From the NCBI GenBank assembly GCA_963703015.1, contig OY969779.1:2170001-2234000 (forward strand): a stretch of 64,000 bases of DNA. Direction: 5' to 3'. This DNA comes from Methanobacterium_B sp963703015. GTDB lineage: Archaea; Methanobacteriota; Methanobacteria; Methanobacteriales; Methanobacteriaceae. Within the stretch, counting starts at the first letter, position 1. Each line of letters opens with the position of its first letter. The notes beneath the pieces are model-generated. The model was given only the letters and a program-made list of their open reading frames with translations, searched no databases and had not been told where the DNA came from. Both the position numbers and the translations under genes were made by a program. This document shows, in pieces, positions 1-9,658 of this stretch.

Positions 1-3000
1 GAAGAAGAGCTGTAATCAACACCATCAGTATACTGTGCAGATAAAATATAGGATCCTGGGCTGTTAATGGCACATATCAATGTTCCAATACCTTCACTGT
101 CAGTTGTAGTTGTTCCTAAGAGCTTGCCATTCACAAAGAAACTGATCAACTTATCTGAAATGCAGTTTCCATCTTCATCATATAATGAAGCCTTCAAACA
201 GGTGTTGGCACAAGTATAGCTGGATAATGGTGTAAGAGATAGTACTGTTTTTTCTGGGATGATCTCTAAAAGAGTTGTGGCCTCTGTTTTATTGAAATCA
301 TCATCACCCAGAAACTTAACCATTAAATTATAATTAATATTTACAGTTTGTGAAACTTTGTAAACCCATGTTGCAACGCCATTCACATCTGTCTGGGCAT
401 CTCCAACTTCAACACCTTCAACATAGAAACATACAGTTTTACCGGAAATTGGTTTATTGGTATTATCCCTTAAAGTTGCGACCAGATTCAAATTGCTTCC
501 ACAATGTCCTGTAACAGTATCAACACTGATGGTTGATGGAATAAGTTTAACAATCAAGTTGTTTGAATTTTGAGACGAACAATAATTACCATCCTCAAAA
601 AACTGAGCCAACACAACATAGGAATCATCATTCTCAGATGGTGCTAAATTCCCACCACCGGGAGAAACTAAATTAACAGTCAAAACAGCAGCACCATCCT
701 CATCTGTCAATGCACTGCCAAGTGATACTCCATTAACTGAGAAATAAATTGGTTTTTTATCAAGACCTAAACCATTTTTATCTTCCAATCTTGCGGTTAA
801 GTTAACATCAGTTCCTTTGTATCCTGTAATTGGATTCACTGTAATTTTTGTTGGCATTAAAGTGATATTGAGGGTGTTAGTTCCATTCGATCCAACATAA
901 AAGCCATCAGAACTGAAAATTCCCATGATAGTGTAAATACCGCTAATCTGTGTTAGGGCGTAATTGTAATTTCCTTTTCCGTCTGGGCCGGTTACATCTG
1001 TTCCGACTGGTGTTCCGTTTATGTAGAAGTTTATTGTTTTTCCTGTTACGGGGTTTCCATTGGTGTCTTTTAGTGTGGCTGTGAGGTTTATTCTATCTCC
1101 TTTGTAGCCTGTTACAGGGTTAATGGTGATTGTGGTTGATTTAAGATTAACCTGAAGAGAACTTGTTGAATTAGATGTTAAATAATTATTATCCTGTAAA
1201 AAAATGGCCATAATGGTGTAATTACCACTGGATTGGCTTAAAGTATAAAACAAATTTGCAGTACCATTAGAATCTGTAGAAGCTGATCCAATGGATGTCC
1301 CATTAATATAAAAAACAACAGTCTTTCCAGCGACTGGACTTCCATTACTGTCATGGAGTGTTGCTGTGAATTTAACACCATCTCCAATGTACCCAGAAAC
1401 TGGTTGGAGCGTGATATTGGTGCCAATCATAATTTTTGAAACAATTAAAGCTGCTGTTCCATTACAGGCCGGAAAAACACCATCTCCTAAAAATTGTGCA
1501 ACAACAGGGTAGCTACCAGGATCCTGACTCAATGTGTAAGAAAGGGTAGCAACACCGCTACTATTTGTCATGGCAGTACCAACCAAAGTTCCGTCAACCA
1601 AAAATCTGATGGTTTTACCATTTACAGGCTGATTATTACCATCTTTAAGTGTTGCAACAAGATTTACAAGCTCTCCTTTATGTCCATTAATGGGATTCAC
1701 ATTCAAGGAAGATCCACTTAAAACAGTAACTATGCTTGACACATTTTGATCGTCAACATTGGCAGATATAATGGAAGAACCATTGCTGCTACCAGTAAAA
1801 TTGGTGGTAGCAGTACCATTAACTGTCATTAAAAGAATATTACTTAAAAATCCAAGAGAATCACAGCTGAAATTTACAATAAGTCCATCAGGAACAAAAA
1901 TACCAGCATAAAGCAAGTCAGTATCTTCACCTGCACTGTTCCAGGTTAGATCAGCAGTGATATTTGAAACACAACCAATAATAATTTTATTTGAACTTGA
2001 AACGAGCTTTAAAACAATCCAGGGGTTCACATTAAACAATCCATAAATTTTAGATGGTGAACTGTTTGAACCCCACCAGTTGTTAGTGGCATTTAATGTT
2101 CCAGATGTATCTGGACTGTACAACTGGTAGGTATTTCCAACCACACTGTTGAAATTGAAAGTGGCAGCATTGTGATTGCTGAAAGAAGCACCATAAAGAT
2201 TATTTTCTAACCTATTTGTGGTTACAACATTATTAATGCCATTAATTGTCAGCCCGGCCTCTTTGTTGTAACACATGGAATTTCCAACCACATAACAGTT
2301 GGATCCTGTGATTGTGAGGCCTGTTTGATTGTTGTAATTTAATGTGTTGTTGTAAAAATTGGTGGCATTGCAACCACTATTTATTCCGTTGTTGTTGTAG
2401 TTTAGAGTATTGTTAACAATCAAATTATAATCTGCAGCACCAAAACTCTGTAGAACAATACCTATAGAACTATTATTAACTACATTGGAATCAACAACAT
2501 TGTATGTGCCAATGAGTAAAATTCCTCCATCATCATTGTATAAAAAAGTATTTTTGCCCACTTTCACATGGTTCGCTGTTACTATGGCTCCATACATTTT
2601 ATTATTTGAAAACCAGTTTCCAGTGATGTTTGAGTAGTTGCTTGCGGAATTTATCCCTGCCTGATTGTAACTTAAATTGTTACCATCAACTACGTTGTAA
2701 TCTGTATCAGAATAGTTTGCTAAGGTTATTCCACAGTTGCCGTTGTTGGATGCTGTGTTGTTTAGGATTTGGTTGTTTCGTCCTGTTATGTCTAGTCCAC
2801 TTACTAGGTTTGCAGTGGCTGTGTTGTTGGATATGGTACTGTTACTTAAGCAGATCCAGAAACCATTTTTATTGTTGGTTAGGGTGTTGCCACTTATGTT
2901 GAACTTTGTCGGGGTATTGGTCCCCATCTGTTGTACTGCTATTCCGTCTTCAGCTCCTGTTACTGTGTTCCCTGTGATGATCATGCCCCGTGCATTGTCT

Positions 3001-3650
3001 GTTGTGTAAATTCCAGCTCCTGTGTAACCTGTACAGCTTACTCTGTTGTTGGATACCGTGTTGTTTTCACTGTTATCATTGAATATGATTCCATTTAAGA
3101 AATTACTTATTGTGTTACCTGTCAGGGTGTTGCTGGTCACATTTCCGTATTCAAAGCTAATTCCATTCCCACCATCTGGATTAACACCAGTTATGGTGTT
3201 CCCAATTACCTGAGAGTTGTAAACATTACCATAAAACTGTATTCCAACAAGTGATGCACCGGATATCACGTTGTTTTTTATGGTGCAGCTGTTGGCATTG
3301 TTAATCATGATACAGTAACTGCTGTTAGTCAATGCAAAGTTTTGAATAGAAGAGCCAGAACCACCAGAATTCACAACAAAAACAGCAGAACTAGAATCTT
3401 TAGATTTAATAGTTACGTTACCCGAGGCTTTAATCGATATTTTTTTATTGATGGATACACTCTCATTGTAGGAATATGATTTGTTGTTATTATCATAAAC
3501 AGTAATACTATCTCCATCTGATGCTCCATTAACAGCATTTTGAATGCTTTCACCAGGATGTACTGTGATGTTTGCAGCACTGATAGTTTGGATAGAAAAC
3601 AGTAACATGCACATCAAGAACACATAAACGATCAGTTTTTTTAACAACAT
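1..3650 (-). CDS. Adhesin-like surface protein, beta-helix plus Ig-like repeats (partial, C-terminus outside window)
   Basis: Reading the minus strand from an ATG at 3650 gives an open frame of about 1216 residues that runs off the left edge. It begins with a signal peptide (MLLKKLIVYVFLMCMLLFSI... ending at SAAN). Residues about 30-560 are Asn- and Gly-rich parallel beta-helix repeats of the NosD/PbH1 type (patterns such as NTITG, NNTVSNN, GNTVTG). From about 640 on there are at least six Ig-like repeats of roughly 95-100 residues, each with a variant of 'GYKGDxVNLTATLKDxNGxPVxGKTxxFYxNG' followed by a Gly/Ala-Thr segment. This architecture is typical of methanobacterial adhesin-like proteins. 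It is probably exported and cell-surface bound; the ligand is unknown. The anchoring region lies outside the window. Confidence 0.85.
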   Translation of the reverse strand, partial: MLLKKLIVYVFLMCMLLFSIQTISAANITVHPGESIQNAVNGASDGDSITVYDNNNKSYSYNESVSINKKISIKASGNVTIKSKDSSSAVFVVNSGGSGSSIQNFALTNSSYCIMINNANSCTIKNNVISGASLVGIQFYGNVYNSQVIGNTITGVNPDGGNGISFEYGNVTSNTLTGNTISNFLNGIIFNDNSENNTVSNNRVSCTGYTGAGIYTTDNARGMIITGNTVTGAEDGIAVQQMGTNTPTKFNISGNTLTNNKNGFWICLSNSTISNNTATANLVSGLDITGRNNQILNNTASNNGNCGITLANYSDTDYNVVDGNNLSYNQAGINSASNYSNITGNWFSNNKMYGAIVTANHVKVGKNTFLYNDDGGILLIGTYNVVDSNVVNNSSIGIVLQSFGAADYNLIVNNTLNYNNNGINSGCNATNFYNNTLNYNNQTGLTITGSNCYVVGNSMCYNKEAGLTINGINNVVTTNRLENNLYGASFSNHNAATFNFNSVVGNTYQLYSPDTSGTLNATNNWWGSNSSPSKIYGLFNVNPWIVLKLVSSSNKIIIGCVSNITADLTWNSAGEDTDLLYAGIFVPDGLIVNFSCDSLGFLSNILLMTVNGTATTNFTGSSNGSSIISANVDDQNVSSIVTVLSGSSLNVNPINGHKGELVNLVATLKDGNNQPVNGKTIRFLVDGTLVGTAMTNSSGVATLSYTLSQDPGSYPVVAQFLGDGVFPACNGTAALIVSKIMIGTNITLQPVSGYIGDGVKFTATLHDSNGSPVAGKTVVFYINGTSIGSASTDSNGTANLFYTLSQSSGNYTIMAIFLQDNNYLTSNSTSSLQVNLKSTTITINPVTGYKGDRINLTATLKDTNGNPVTGKTINFYINGTPVGTDVTGPDGKGNYNYALTQISGIYTIMGIFSSDGFYVGSNGTNTLNITLMPTKITVNPITGYKGTDVNLTARLEDKNGLGLDKKPIYFSVNGVSLGSALTDEDGAAVLTVNLVSPGGGNLAPSENDDSYVVLAQFFEDGNYCSSQNSNNLIVKLIPSTISVDTVTGHCGSNLNLVATLRDNTNKPISGKTVCFYVEGVEVGDAQTDVNGVATWVYKVSQTVNINYNLMVKFLGDDDFNKTEATTLLEIIPEKTVLSLTPLSSYTCANTCLKASLYDEDGNCISDKLISFFVNGKLLGTTTTDSEGIGTLICAINSPGSYILSAQYTDGVDYSSS

Positions 3651-3689
3651 ACCCCACCAAACCTAAATCATGTAATCAGGTTTGTATAC

Positions 3690-3706
3690 TCACTTTAATA
3701 TAATAG
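3690..3706 (-). promoter_or_regulatory. Candidate TATA box for the adhesin gene
   Basis: On the minus strand the sequence reads GAAACTATTATATTAAAG about 45-60 bases before the adhesin ATG at 3650. The AT core with a preceding purine/A-rich element resembles an archaeal BRE/TATA pair. It was judged by eye only. Confidence 0.35.
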
Positions 3707-3915
3707 TTTCACCAACTTTTGTGCTAAAAATCACAATAAGAGCACTGTCAAATCAATAAATCCAATTTGGACAAATAGTAATATGGCCATAATAGGATTA
3801 GAACCCGGAAAAAACCACACTAAAATTTTAAAAAATAAGATAATGGCCTAAAAAAATCAGCAGAAAAGTAGGAAGCACAGATATGAATACTTTTTAAAAT
3901 TTAGAATGAAAATCA

Positions 3916-4644
3916 CTATCTAAGCTTCAAGAATCTTAAAAACCTATCCTCCATGATGTTTAAAAAAAGCCCAATTTTCCCTGTTCTCCAAATACCGCAG
4001 CTAGTATCAATGGTTGAGTAGTCTTGACCATGCTTATTCACAATATTTTTAAGGGTAATGTAATAACTCCGAGAAAAGGATTCTGTCCTAGAAGCATGAT
4101 AAATACTAATGGGAACTACATAAACAGCTTTTCCAAGTTTTTTAGAGTCTAAACAATAATCAGCACCATATAAGTGCCAGTCAGGACATGTTTTTTCATC
4201 AAATTCCAGTTTTTTAAACACGGATCTATCAACTACAAAGAGACATTCATCAACTGTTTGAACCTCCATTGGATAATCAAGATTCATACCAACATCTTCT
4301 GGAGGATATCCATCCTTAATATTACTGTACATAACATATTTTCCATTGTTTTCTGTGTAACCTGCAACACCTGCAACACCCAGATTTTCGAGTTTCTCAA
4401 CAACTGCTTCTAGATCCTTGAGGCAGTCAGGATATGAGAGGTCAACATCTTGATGAACAAAGAAAAGATAATCGTTACCTGCCTTTTTTGCTCCGAAATT
4501 CAATGCTTGAGCTGCTGATTCATATTTTCCATCACAATTATCTACTAATATGAGTTCATATTCCATGTTTTGCTGTTTTAAACTGTTTAACAAATTAGTT
4601 TCAAGTATGGTTCTGTTGTTGTACACAGTTATTATGCTCATCAT
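3916..4644 (-). CDS. Family 2 glycosyltransferase (GT-A fold)
   Basis: This 242-residue protein starts directly with the GT2 nucleotide-binding strand (SIITVYNNR), followed by LILVDNCDG and the acidic metal-binding region FVHQDVDLSYPD near residues 83-94. No membrane segment is apparent. The HQDVD variant of the DxD motif occurs in small GT2 enzymes that add sugars to surface glycans. Donor and acceptor are unknown. Two ATGs (4644 and 4641) lie about 10-13 bases after a GGAG. It is downstream of the UbiA-like gene by about 50 bases and may share its transcript, so it could glycosylate the product of that pair, but this is inference. Confidence 0.8.
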   Translation of the reverse strand: MMSIITVYNNRTILETNLLNSLKQQNMEYELILVDNCDGKYESAAQALNFGAKKAGNDYLFFVHQDVDLSYPDCLKDLEAVVEKLENLGVAGVAGYTENNGKYVMYSNIKDGYPPEDVGMNLDYPMEVQTVDECLFVVDRSVFKKLEFDEKTCPDWHLYGADYCLDSKKLGKAVYVVPISIYHASRTESFSRSYYITLKNIVNKHGQDYSTIDTSCGIWRTGKIGLFLNIMEDRFLRFLKLR

Positions 4645-4695
4645 TACAAACTAGCTCCAGATTAGATATCCATTTTTAATTTAGAAATACCATTT

Positions 4696-5655
4696 TTACA
4701 GATACTTGTCTGTAAACAGAATCCATACAACGAAGAGAATGACCAGAATTGGCAGGCTAAGTAGAAACATTGCAATGGTGATGTAACAGGTTCTAGTTGC
4801 AATGTATGGGAGGGTGTTGTAAATAACATCTTCTTCCTGGTCAAAATTGGTTCTAAAACCATACAACAGGGTGAAAAACATGGTTAAACCAAAAAATACC
4901 ACGAAAACACCCAATAGATATACAACAGGAAGATGGTAAACAGGCAACATGAAGCTGTTTGGCAGTAGGTAGTAAATGCTTCCAAGTAAAAAGATGAAAC
5001 CAACCAACAATGACACATATTCAATCATGTTCGCTGTCTTTTTTCCTGTTCTAACTGCAAATGTTCTGCAATCAAAGGACAAATCCAGATCATATTCTAT
5101 GATGGTGTGCTTAATTTCATGGGCAAAGTATATCATAAACAAACCTAAAAGCAGCAGATCTGTTCCTAAATTGAAATAATTAAATTCACTAAGCAAAACC
5201 ATGGATGGAATCACAAAGAAACCAAGGGATGCTATGGCAGGACCCAAAAGACTTTCTTTGAGTCGTATACTGAAATTGCTGTAGAAAAGGAACAGTAAAA
5301 TTAGTACTAAGACGAGTGCTACTGGTGTGTTTGAACTGTAAATGAGAACTGAAAAAAACAATGAAACCAGGGACAAAACAACTATACTGACCCAGAGAAA
5401 CTTCTTGGAAATCACTCCCTGTGTAACTGGATTCTTAGATTTAGGATCCTTAGCTGCATCTCCCACAGCGTTACACATGAATCCTGCAGCAAATGCAAAT
5501 ACCAATGGAAGAATGTATAAAAGCGACCATGGGCTGCTTATGAAACCATTGTACATTAAAATTGCAAAGAATGGAATCATGGTGATGAAGTAACCACCAT
5601 ATTTAAGAGATCTTGTTGTTCTGTAAGCGTAGATAAATGATTTTATACCGTTCAT
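4696..5655 (-). CDS. UbiA-superfamily prenyltransferase (LyeJ-like context)
   Basis: This is a 319-residue polytopic membrane protein with about eight or nine hydrophobic helices. Two Asp-rich motifs mark the UbiA superfamily: NAVGDAAKD around residues 62-70 and EYDLDLSFDCRTFAVRTG around residues 188-205. UbiA enzymes transfer a polyprenyl group from its diphosphate to an acceptor using Mg2+ bound by these Asp residues. The start lies 7 bases after the stop of the CruF-like gene, with GGATGA as a ribosome site inside the upstream gene's end, so the two are probably translated together. In haloarchaea a UbiA-type lycopene elongase (LyeJ) works with CruF in C50 carotenoid synthesis; that parallel suggests polyisoprenoid modification here. 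Other UbiA roles, such as quinone or ether-lipid prenylation, cannot be excluded. Confidence 0.8.
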   Translation of the reverse strand: MNGIKSFIYAYRTTRSLKYGGYFITMIPFFAILMYNGFISSPWSLLYILPLVFAFAAGFMCNAVGDAAKDPKSKNPVTQGVISKKFLWVSIVVLSLVSLFFSVLIYSSNTPVALVLVLILLFLFYSNFSIRLKESLLGPAIASLGFFVIPSMVLLSEFNYFNLGTDLLLLGLFMIYFAHEIKHTIIEYDLDLSFDCRTFAVRTGKKTANMIEYVSLLVGFIFLLGSIYYLLPNSFMLPVYHLPVVYLLGVFVVFFGLTMFFTLLYGFRTNFDQEEDVIYNTLPYIATRTCYITIAMFLLSLPILVILFVVWILFTDKYL

Positions 5656-5662
5656 TTTTATT

Positions 5663-6571
5663 TCATCCTTCTTTTCTTTTGATAAAGAGCAATAAAAGAC
5701 TAATTATTATGAATGGACCCATTGTAGTTGTTCCAATGAGCAGATATTCTTCATGACCCAATAAAATGGCAGATAATCCATATATTACAAAGAACATCAC
5801 ATATATTCCAATCACAGCTAAATCTAAACCTGAATAATCATCTTCTGTAGAATCTTCCTTCTGTAAAGATTCTATTAATCTGAAGATTAAAGTGGCAGAG
5901 AATGCTATTAAGAACCATCCGACAAAATTACTTAATGGAATTCCATAATAGGGACCTCCACCTATCCAGATCCAACCTTGGGTTGTCACAACCACGGGAT
6001 CTATGATCATGTCAAGATTGGCAGCAACCAACCCACTTATCACGGCCAATAAAACAGTAATTGTCAAGGCATAAACAAAATGGTCCCTCTTGAAGTTTGG
6101 TTTTTTGGAACCTGATTTGATAACGATGTCTGAAACTGTGTAGGAAATATATAGGATTACCATCCATGAGATCACGGTTGTTAGGGGAACAACTCCAAAA
6201 ATGAATGGCGTTAATATTGGATTGTAGTAGTAATGTCCGAATATGGTGCCATATGTAACCCCAATAATTTCTGGTACAGATCCGAATATTAGTGCCAGTA
6301 GGTAGAATATTCCTGTTTTAACTCTGCCCTTTGTAATTGTGGAGTGGATCATTACCAGTCCAAAGGCTGTGTATATCCATAAAGAACCTAAAAATTCTGT
6401 AATTAGATTTTTATATCCAATTAAACCCGTGATGTAGCATATAAATGTAATTAGAAGGAGTATTAGATAGATGGGAAAAATAATTTTCCTAAGTTTAGGA
6501 TCCCTACCCATTAAAATTGAAACTATGGCAATTGCAACAATAATGAGTCCTGTATAAAGAATGCTGATCAT
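5663..6571 (-). CDS. CruF-like carotenoid hydratase family membrane protein (DUF422)
   Basis: This 302-residue protein has about eight membrane helices. Recognisable family blocks are GSVPEIIGVTYG near residues 97-108, FGHYYYNP, FGVVPLTTVISW, and especially AANLDMIIDPVVVTTQGWIW followed by YYGIPLSNFVGWFL near residues 180-225. These match the carotenoid biosynthesis family that contains bisanhydrobacterioruberin/carotenoid 1,2-hydratase CruF. It sits immediately upstream of a UbiA-type gene, as CruF does near LyeJ in haloarchaea. No phytoene synthase or desaturase is seen here, so the substrate may be a carotenoid made elsewhere or another polyprenoid. The ribosome site is weak (AGGTTG, about 5 bases before ATG). 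Confidence 0.72.
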   Translation of the reverse strand: MISILYTGLIIVAIAIVSILMGRDPKLRKIIFPIYLILLLITFICYITGLIGYKNLITEFLGSLWIYTAFGLVMIHSTITKGRVKTGIFYLLALIFGSVPEIIGVTYGTIFGHYYYNPILTPFIFGVVPLTTVISWMVILYISYTVSDIVIKSGSKKPNFKRDHFVYALTITVLLAVISGLVAANLDMIIDPVVVTTQGWIWIGGGPYYGIPLSNFVGWFLIAFSATLIFRLIESLQKEDSTEDDYSGLDLAVIGIYVMFFVIYGLSAILLGHEEYLLIGTTTMGPFIIISLLLLFIKRKEG

Positions 6572-6650
6572 TTTTACAACCTAGGGTAATTTTTTTTATA
6601 CAACTATTTGATCTGCAGTTAATAATTTATATAATTTTCAAAACTACAGT

Positions 6651-8084
6651 TTAAGCCCTTAATTTTCTGATAATATCCATATCTACCTCGTCAATACCTC
6701 GAACAATATATAGAACAATGAAGTACACAACTATCCCTACAAACACCAATAAAAATAGGTTTAAATTGATGAAATAAACTAGAAACAAGCTCATAACAAT
6801 GGTTGAAATTATTATGCGGGACAAATCCTTAAAAACCACCTTCAATGAAACACCATAACCTAACCTGTAAGACACATATATTATATAGCTGACCAGCACA
6901 ATTTCGGTGATTAAAGTGGCAACACTAGCACCAACATAGCTGTATGATGGAATCAGGATTAAATTCACCACAATATTGATTATTAAGCAGATTATGGATA
7001 TCTTGGTTATTATGATCTGTTTGTTGATGGATTGTAGCAGTTGAATGTAGGCTGCTCCTGCAAATGTGAAAACTACGGTCCATACCAGAATTTGGAGTGC
7101 AATGATGGAAGGTTCATATCCTGAACCATAAAGAAGGAGTATTATTTGCTTTGAAAGTATGGATGTACCAACTCCAAGGGGAATGCCTATAATGAGCATG
7201 TACTTAAAATATCTTTCATAGAGCAGCTTCAAATTGTGACCTGAAGAATCAGAGTAAAGTCTGGACATCACAGGATAAACTGCCATATTTATGGCATTTG
7301 GAAGCAGAAGTGCTATGTACATCAACCTGTAAGCTGCACTGTACCATCCAACAGCCTCTGTACTCTTGAGTATGGATAATATTATGGTATCAACGTAGGT
7401 GTAGAGCATTCCACTGATCTGTATGAGTCCAAATGACCAAGCTTCATTAATGGTTGGAATCCAAAAATTTAGGTCAAACTCAAGTTCATTTTCAGAAAAA
7501 CCTCTGAAATATATTAATGTACTATAGATCAGCACCACAATACTTGTAATAACATAAACAACTGCAAAGTACACTATGCTGAGTCCAAGGTATATTCCAA
7601 GTACTGTACCAGAAAGTAGCACCATGCTGTTCATGATATTTGCAAGTGAAAGATATTCCATTCTTTCATTTGCCTGGAAAATTGCATTTAAAAATGTATA
7701 AAAAGAACTAATAATAACAGACAACGTAATTAGATAAATTGTAATGGATTCTGTCCAGTTGTATCCAATGATGTTTACTGTTGAAACAACGAGAAAAAAG
7801 GTAACAAATGACAATATAAATTTCATTAAAAGGCCGTTTAGAACGTATTTGCCTGTGAGAGATTTTTTACGTGCAAGATCCCTGACCATGAGGGTGCTTA
7901 TTCCCATGTCTGCAAATATTCCAAATATGGCTCCAATTGAAAGTGCCAGTGATATAATCCCAAACCCATTGGCTCCCAGATAACGGGCAGTGTAAACCAA
8001 AGTAAAAAAAGCCAATATATACGTTAAAATTTGTGAAAAGAAGACCAAACCAACATTTTTACTGATCTTTTGGATTGTATTCAT
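6651..8084 (-). CDS. Wzx-type polysaccharide flippase (MOP superfamily)
   Basis: This 477-residue protein has about 12-14 hydrophobic helices, matching the length and pattern of oligosaccharide flippases. The start is typical (QKISKNVGLVFFSQILTYILAFF), followed by YTARYLGANGFGIISLALSIG and FADMGISTLMVRDLARKK near residues 32-72, a signature shared by archaeal and bacterial Wzx/RfbX proteins. It should move lipid-linked oligosaccharides across the cytoplasmic membrane. It lies with the UbiA-like, CruF-like and GT2 genes on the minus strand and is divergent from the glycosyltransferase run that starts at 8502, so it could serve products made by either group. Confidence 0.88.
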   Translation of the reverse strand: MNTIQKISKNVGLVFFSQILTYILAFFTLVYTARYLGANGFGIISLALSIGAIFGIFADMGISTLMVRDLARKKSLTGKYVLNGLLMKFILSFVTFFLVVSTVNIIGYNWTESITIYLITLSVIISSFYTFLNAIFQANERMEYLSLANIMNSMVLLSGTVLGIYLGLSIVYFAVVYVITSIVVLIYSTLIYFRGFSENELEFDLNFWIPTINEAWSFGLIQISGMLYTYVDTIILSILKSTEAVGWYSAAYRLMYIALLLPNAINMAVYPVMSRLYSDSSGHNLKLLYERYFKYMLIIGIPLGVGTSILSKQIILLLYGSGYEPSIIALQILVWTVVFTFAGAAYIQLLQSINKQIIITKISIICLIINIVVNLILIPSYSYVGASVATLITEIVLVSYIIYVSYRLGYGVSLKVVFKDLSRIIISTIVMSLFLVYFINLNLFLLVFVGIVVYFIVLYIVRGIDEVDMDIIRKLRA

Positions 8085-8501
8085 TTATAATACCTTTTTT
8101 TAATAGATTTCTGGAACTTCCAAACACACTAATTTTTTTTAATGAGACATATCCCTGTTTGGACCATTTTATTTTCCATAAGAAATTTAAAACAACTGTG
8201 CTTGATCCCGGATATTAATCATCAAATTTGTTCAAATTGTTACTATCAATATTTTAATTGGACGCCCAGAGATAAATATTTTTTTATGAGTAATAGGATG
8301 TAAGAGACAACATTAAAATGATAAAGAATATTTATTAATCATTATCAACAATAATATGTTAGTCGTTAAAAATTTCAAAAATAATTTCATATCAAAATAA
8401 GAATTTTATACATTTCAATCAAACCATAAAACTTTTATATTTTCATTGTACCAAAAAAATTAGAAATTTTTTAATAAAAAAAATCTGGGGGAAGTTTGAT
8501 C
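8085..8501. other. Divergent intergenic region with candidate promoter
   Basis: About 420 bases of very AT-rich DNA lie between the divergent flippase and GT4 genes. On the plus strand a TTTTATATTTTC element at 8434-8445 sits about 60 bases before the ATG at 8502, fitting an archaeal TATA box with a short leader. The ribosome site GGGGGAAG (8487-8494) favours ATG 8502 over the in-frame TTG at 8496, which would be too close. No gene or RNA is recognisable in the rest. Confidence 0.45.
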
Positions 8502-9608
8502 ATGAATATACTGATGATAAATTACCTTGAAACAACTTCTCCCGGGGGTATCAGTAAAACAGTGATGGAACTGGCTCAAAACATTTCTAAAAAAAATGAA
8601 GTAACAGTTCTTCAACCGAATCCTTCCAAACTATCCCCTGAGGAATCAATAAATGGATTTAAAATCATTCGAGTTTCATCCTCCATTGATAACACCAAAT
8701 ATCTCTACGGTCTAAACTTCGAAATCTACAGGTACCTAAAGAAACATTTCATGGAACTAAATCCCGACGTAGTTCATGTTCATGGTTACCATCATTTAAT
8801 GCCCATAGAATCTATTCATACAATTAAAAACATCAACCCACATGTACCTGTCATATTCTCACCACACCTAGACATTGTAAGGGGCAGATTTGTAGGAAAG
8901 TATCTCTGGAACATTTACAATATATTTGCCAGGACAGTATTCACGAAATCTGCCGGGATCATATCGTGTTCAAAATTTGAATCTGAAAATATCTCAGAGA
9001 TTGGGGTTGATCAAGCTAAAATAACCATCATACCCCATGGTGTGGATTTAATTGAACCCAAAAACGATAAAAATCCAGGAGAAACAATTAAACTCCTATA
9101 CACCGGCCATTTGATACCCAGAAAGGGTATTGATCACATACTTGAAGGATTAAACTGTCTGATAATGGATAAAGATGTTAAAAATGTTGCTTTGACGGTT
9201 GTTGGTGATGGTCCAGAAAAACAGAAGTTAATTAAAATGGCTGAAAACATGGGAATACAGGACTACGTCGAGTGGAAATCATTTTTATCTAATGAAGAGC
9301 TCATAAAAACAGTTAAGAGTGCTGATATTTACATGCTGCTTTCTAGATCAGAAGCCTACGGAATTGCTGTTGCAGAAGCTCTTGCACTTGGAACTCCTTG
9401 CATAGTGACCAATAGAACTGCTTTAAAGGAGTTTTCAAATGAAAATGGATGTTACACAGTGGAATATCCTCCGGATCCTGAAGAAGTGGCAGAAACCATA
9501 ATAAAAGTTTACAACTCTAATAATGGGGTGGGACCCCTATCAAGCAAGATCAGGACATGGGGCCAAGTTGCTGAAGATTATGAGGTAATTTACCGGTCTG
9601 TAATTTAG
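8502..9608 (+). CDS. Family 4 glycosyltransferase (GT-B fold)
   Basis: This 368-residue protein matches the usual GT4 length. The N-terminal acceptor domain begins MNILMINYLETTSPGGISKTV, and DVVHVHGYHH near residue 90 is the common acceptor-side signature. The C-terminal nucleotide-sugar domain holds GHLIPRKGIDHILEG near residue 200 and the EX7E motif in SRSEAYGIAVAEALALGTPC near residues 280-300. It transfers a sugar from a nucleotide donor with retention, probably to a lipid-linked or surface glycan on the cytoplasmic face. It is first in a plus-strand run with a GT-C-like protein, another GT4 and a DUF2206-like protein. Confidence 0.9.
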   Translation: MNILMINYLETTSPGGISKTVMELAQNISKKNEVTVLQPNPSKLSPEESINGFKIIRVSSSIDNTKYLYGLNFEIYRYLKKHFMELNPDVVHVHGYHHLMPIESIHTIKNINPHVPVIFSPHLDIVRGRFVGKYLWNIYNIFARTVFTKSAGIISCSKFESENISEIGVDQAKITIIPHGVDLIEPKNDKNPGETIKLLYTGHLIPRKGIDHILEGLNCLIMDKDVKNVALTVVGDGPEKQKLIKMAENMGIQDYVEWKSFLSNEELIKTVKSADIYMLLSRSEAYGIAVAEALALGTPCIVTNRTALKEFSNENGCYTVEYPPDPEEVAETIIKVYNSNNGVGPLSSKIRTWGQVAEDYEVIYRSVI

Positions 9609-9658
9609 ATTCTCAAGAAACTAACTGATAATATTGTAATTATTTATTGGAAGGAATC

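Noticed and set aside
2630..3009. Cys-rich frames on the plus strand inside the adhesin gene
   Set aside because: They lie opposite the beta-helix coding region, have no ribosome site, and their composition reflects the reverse complement of Asn/Thr codons.
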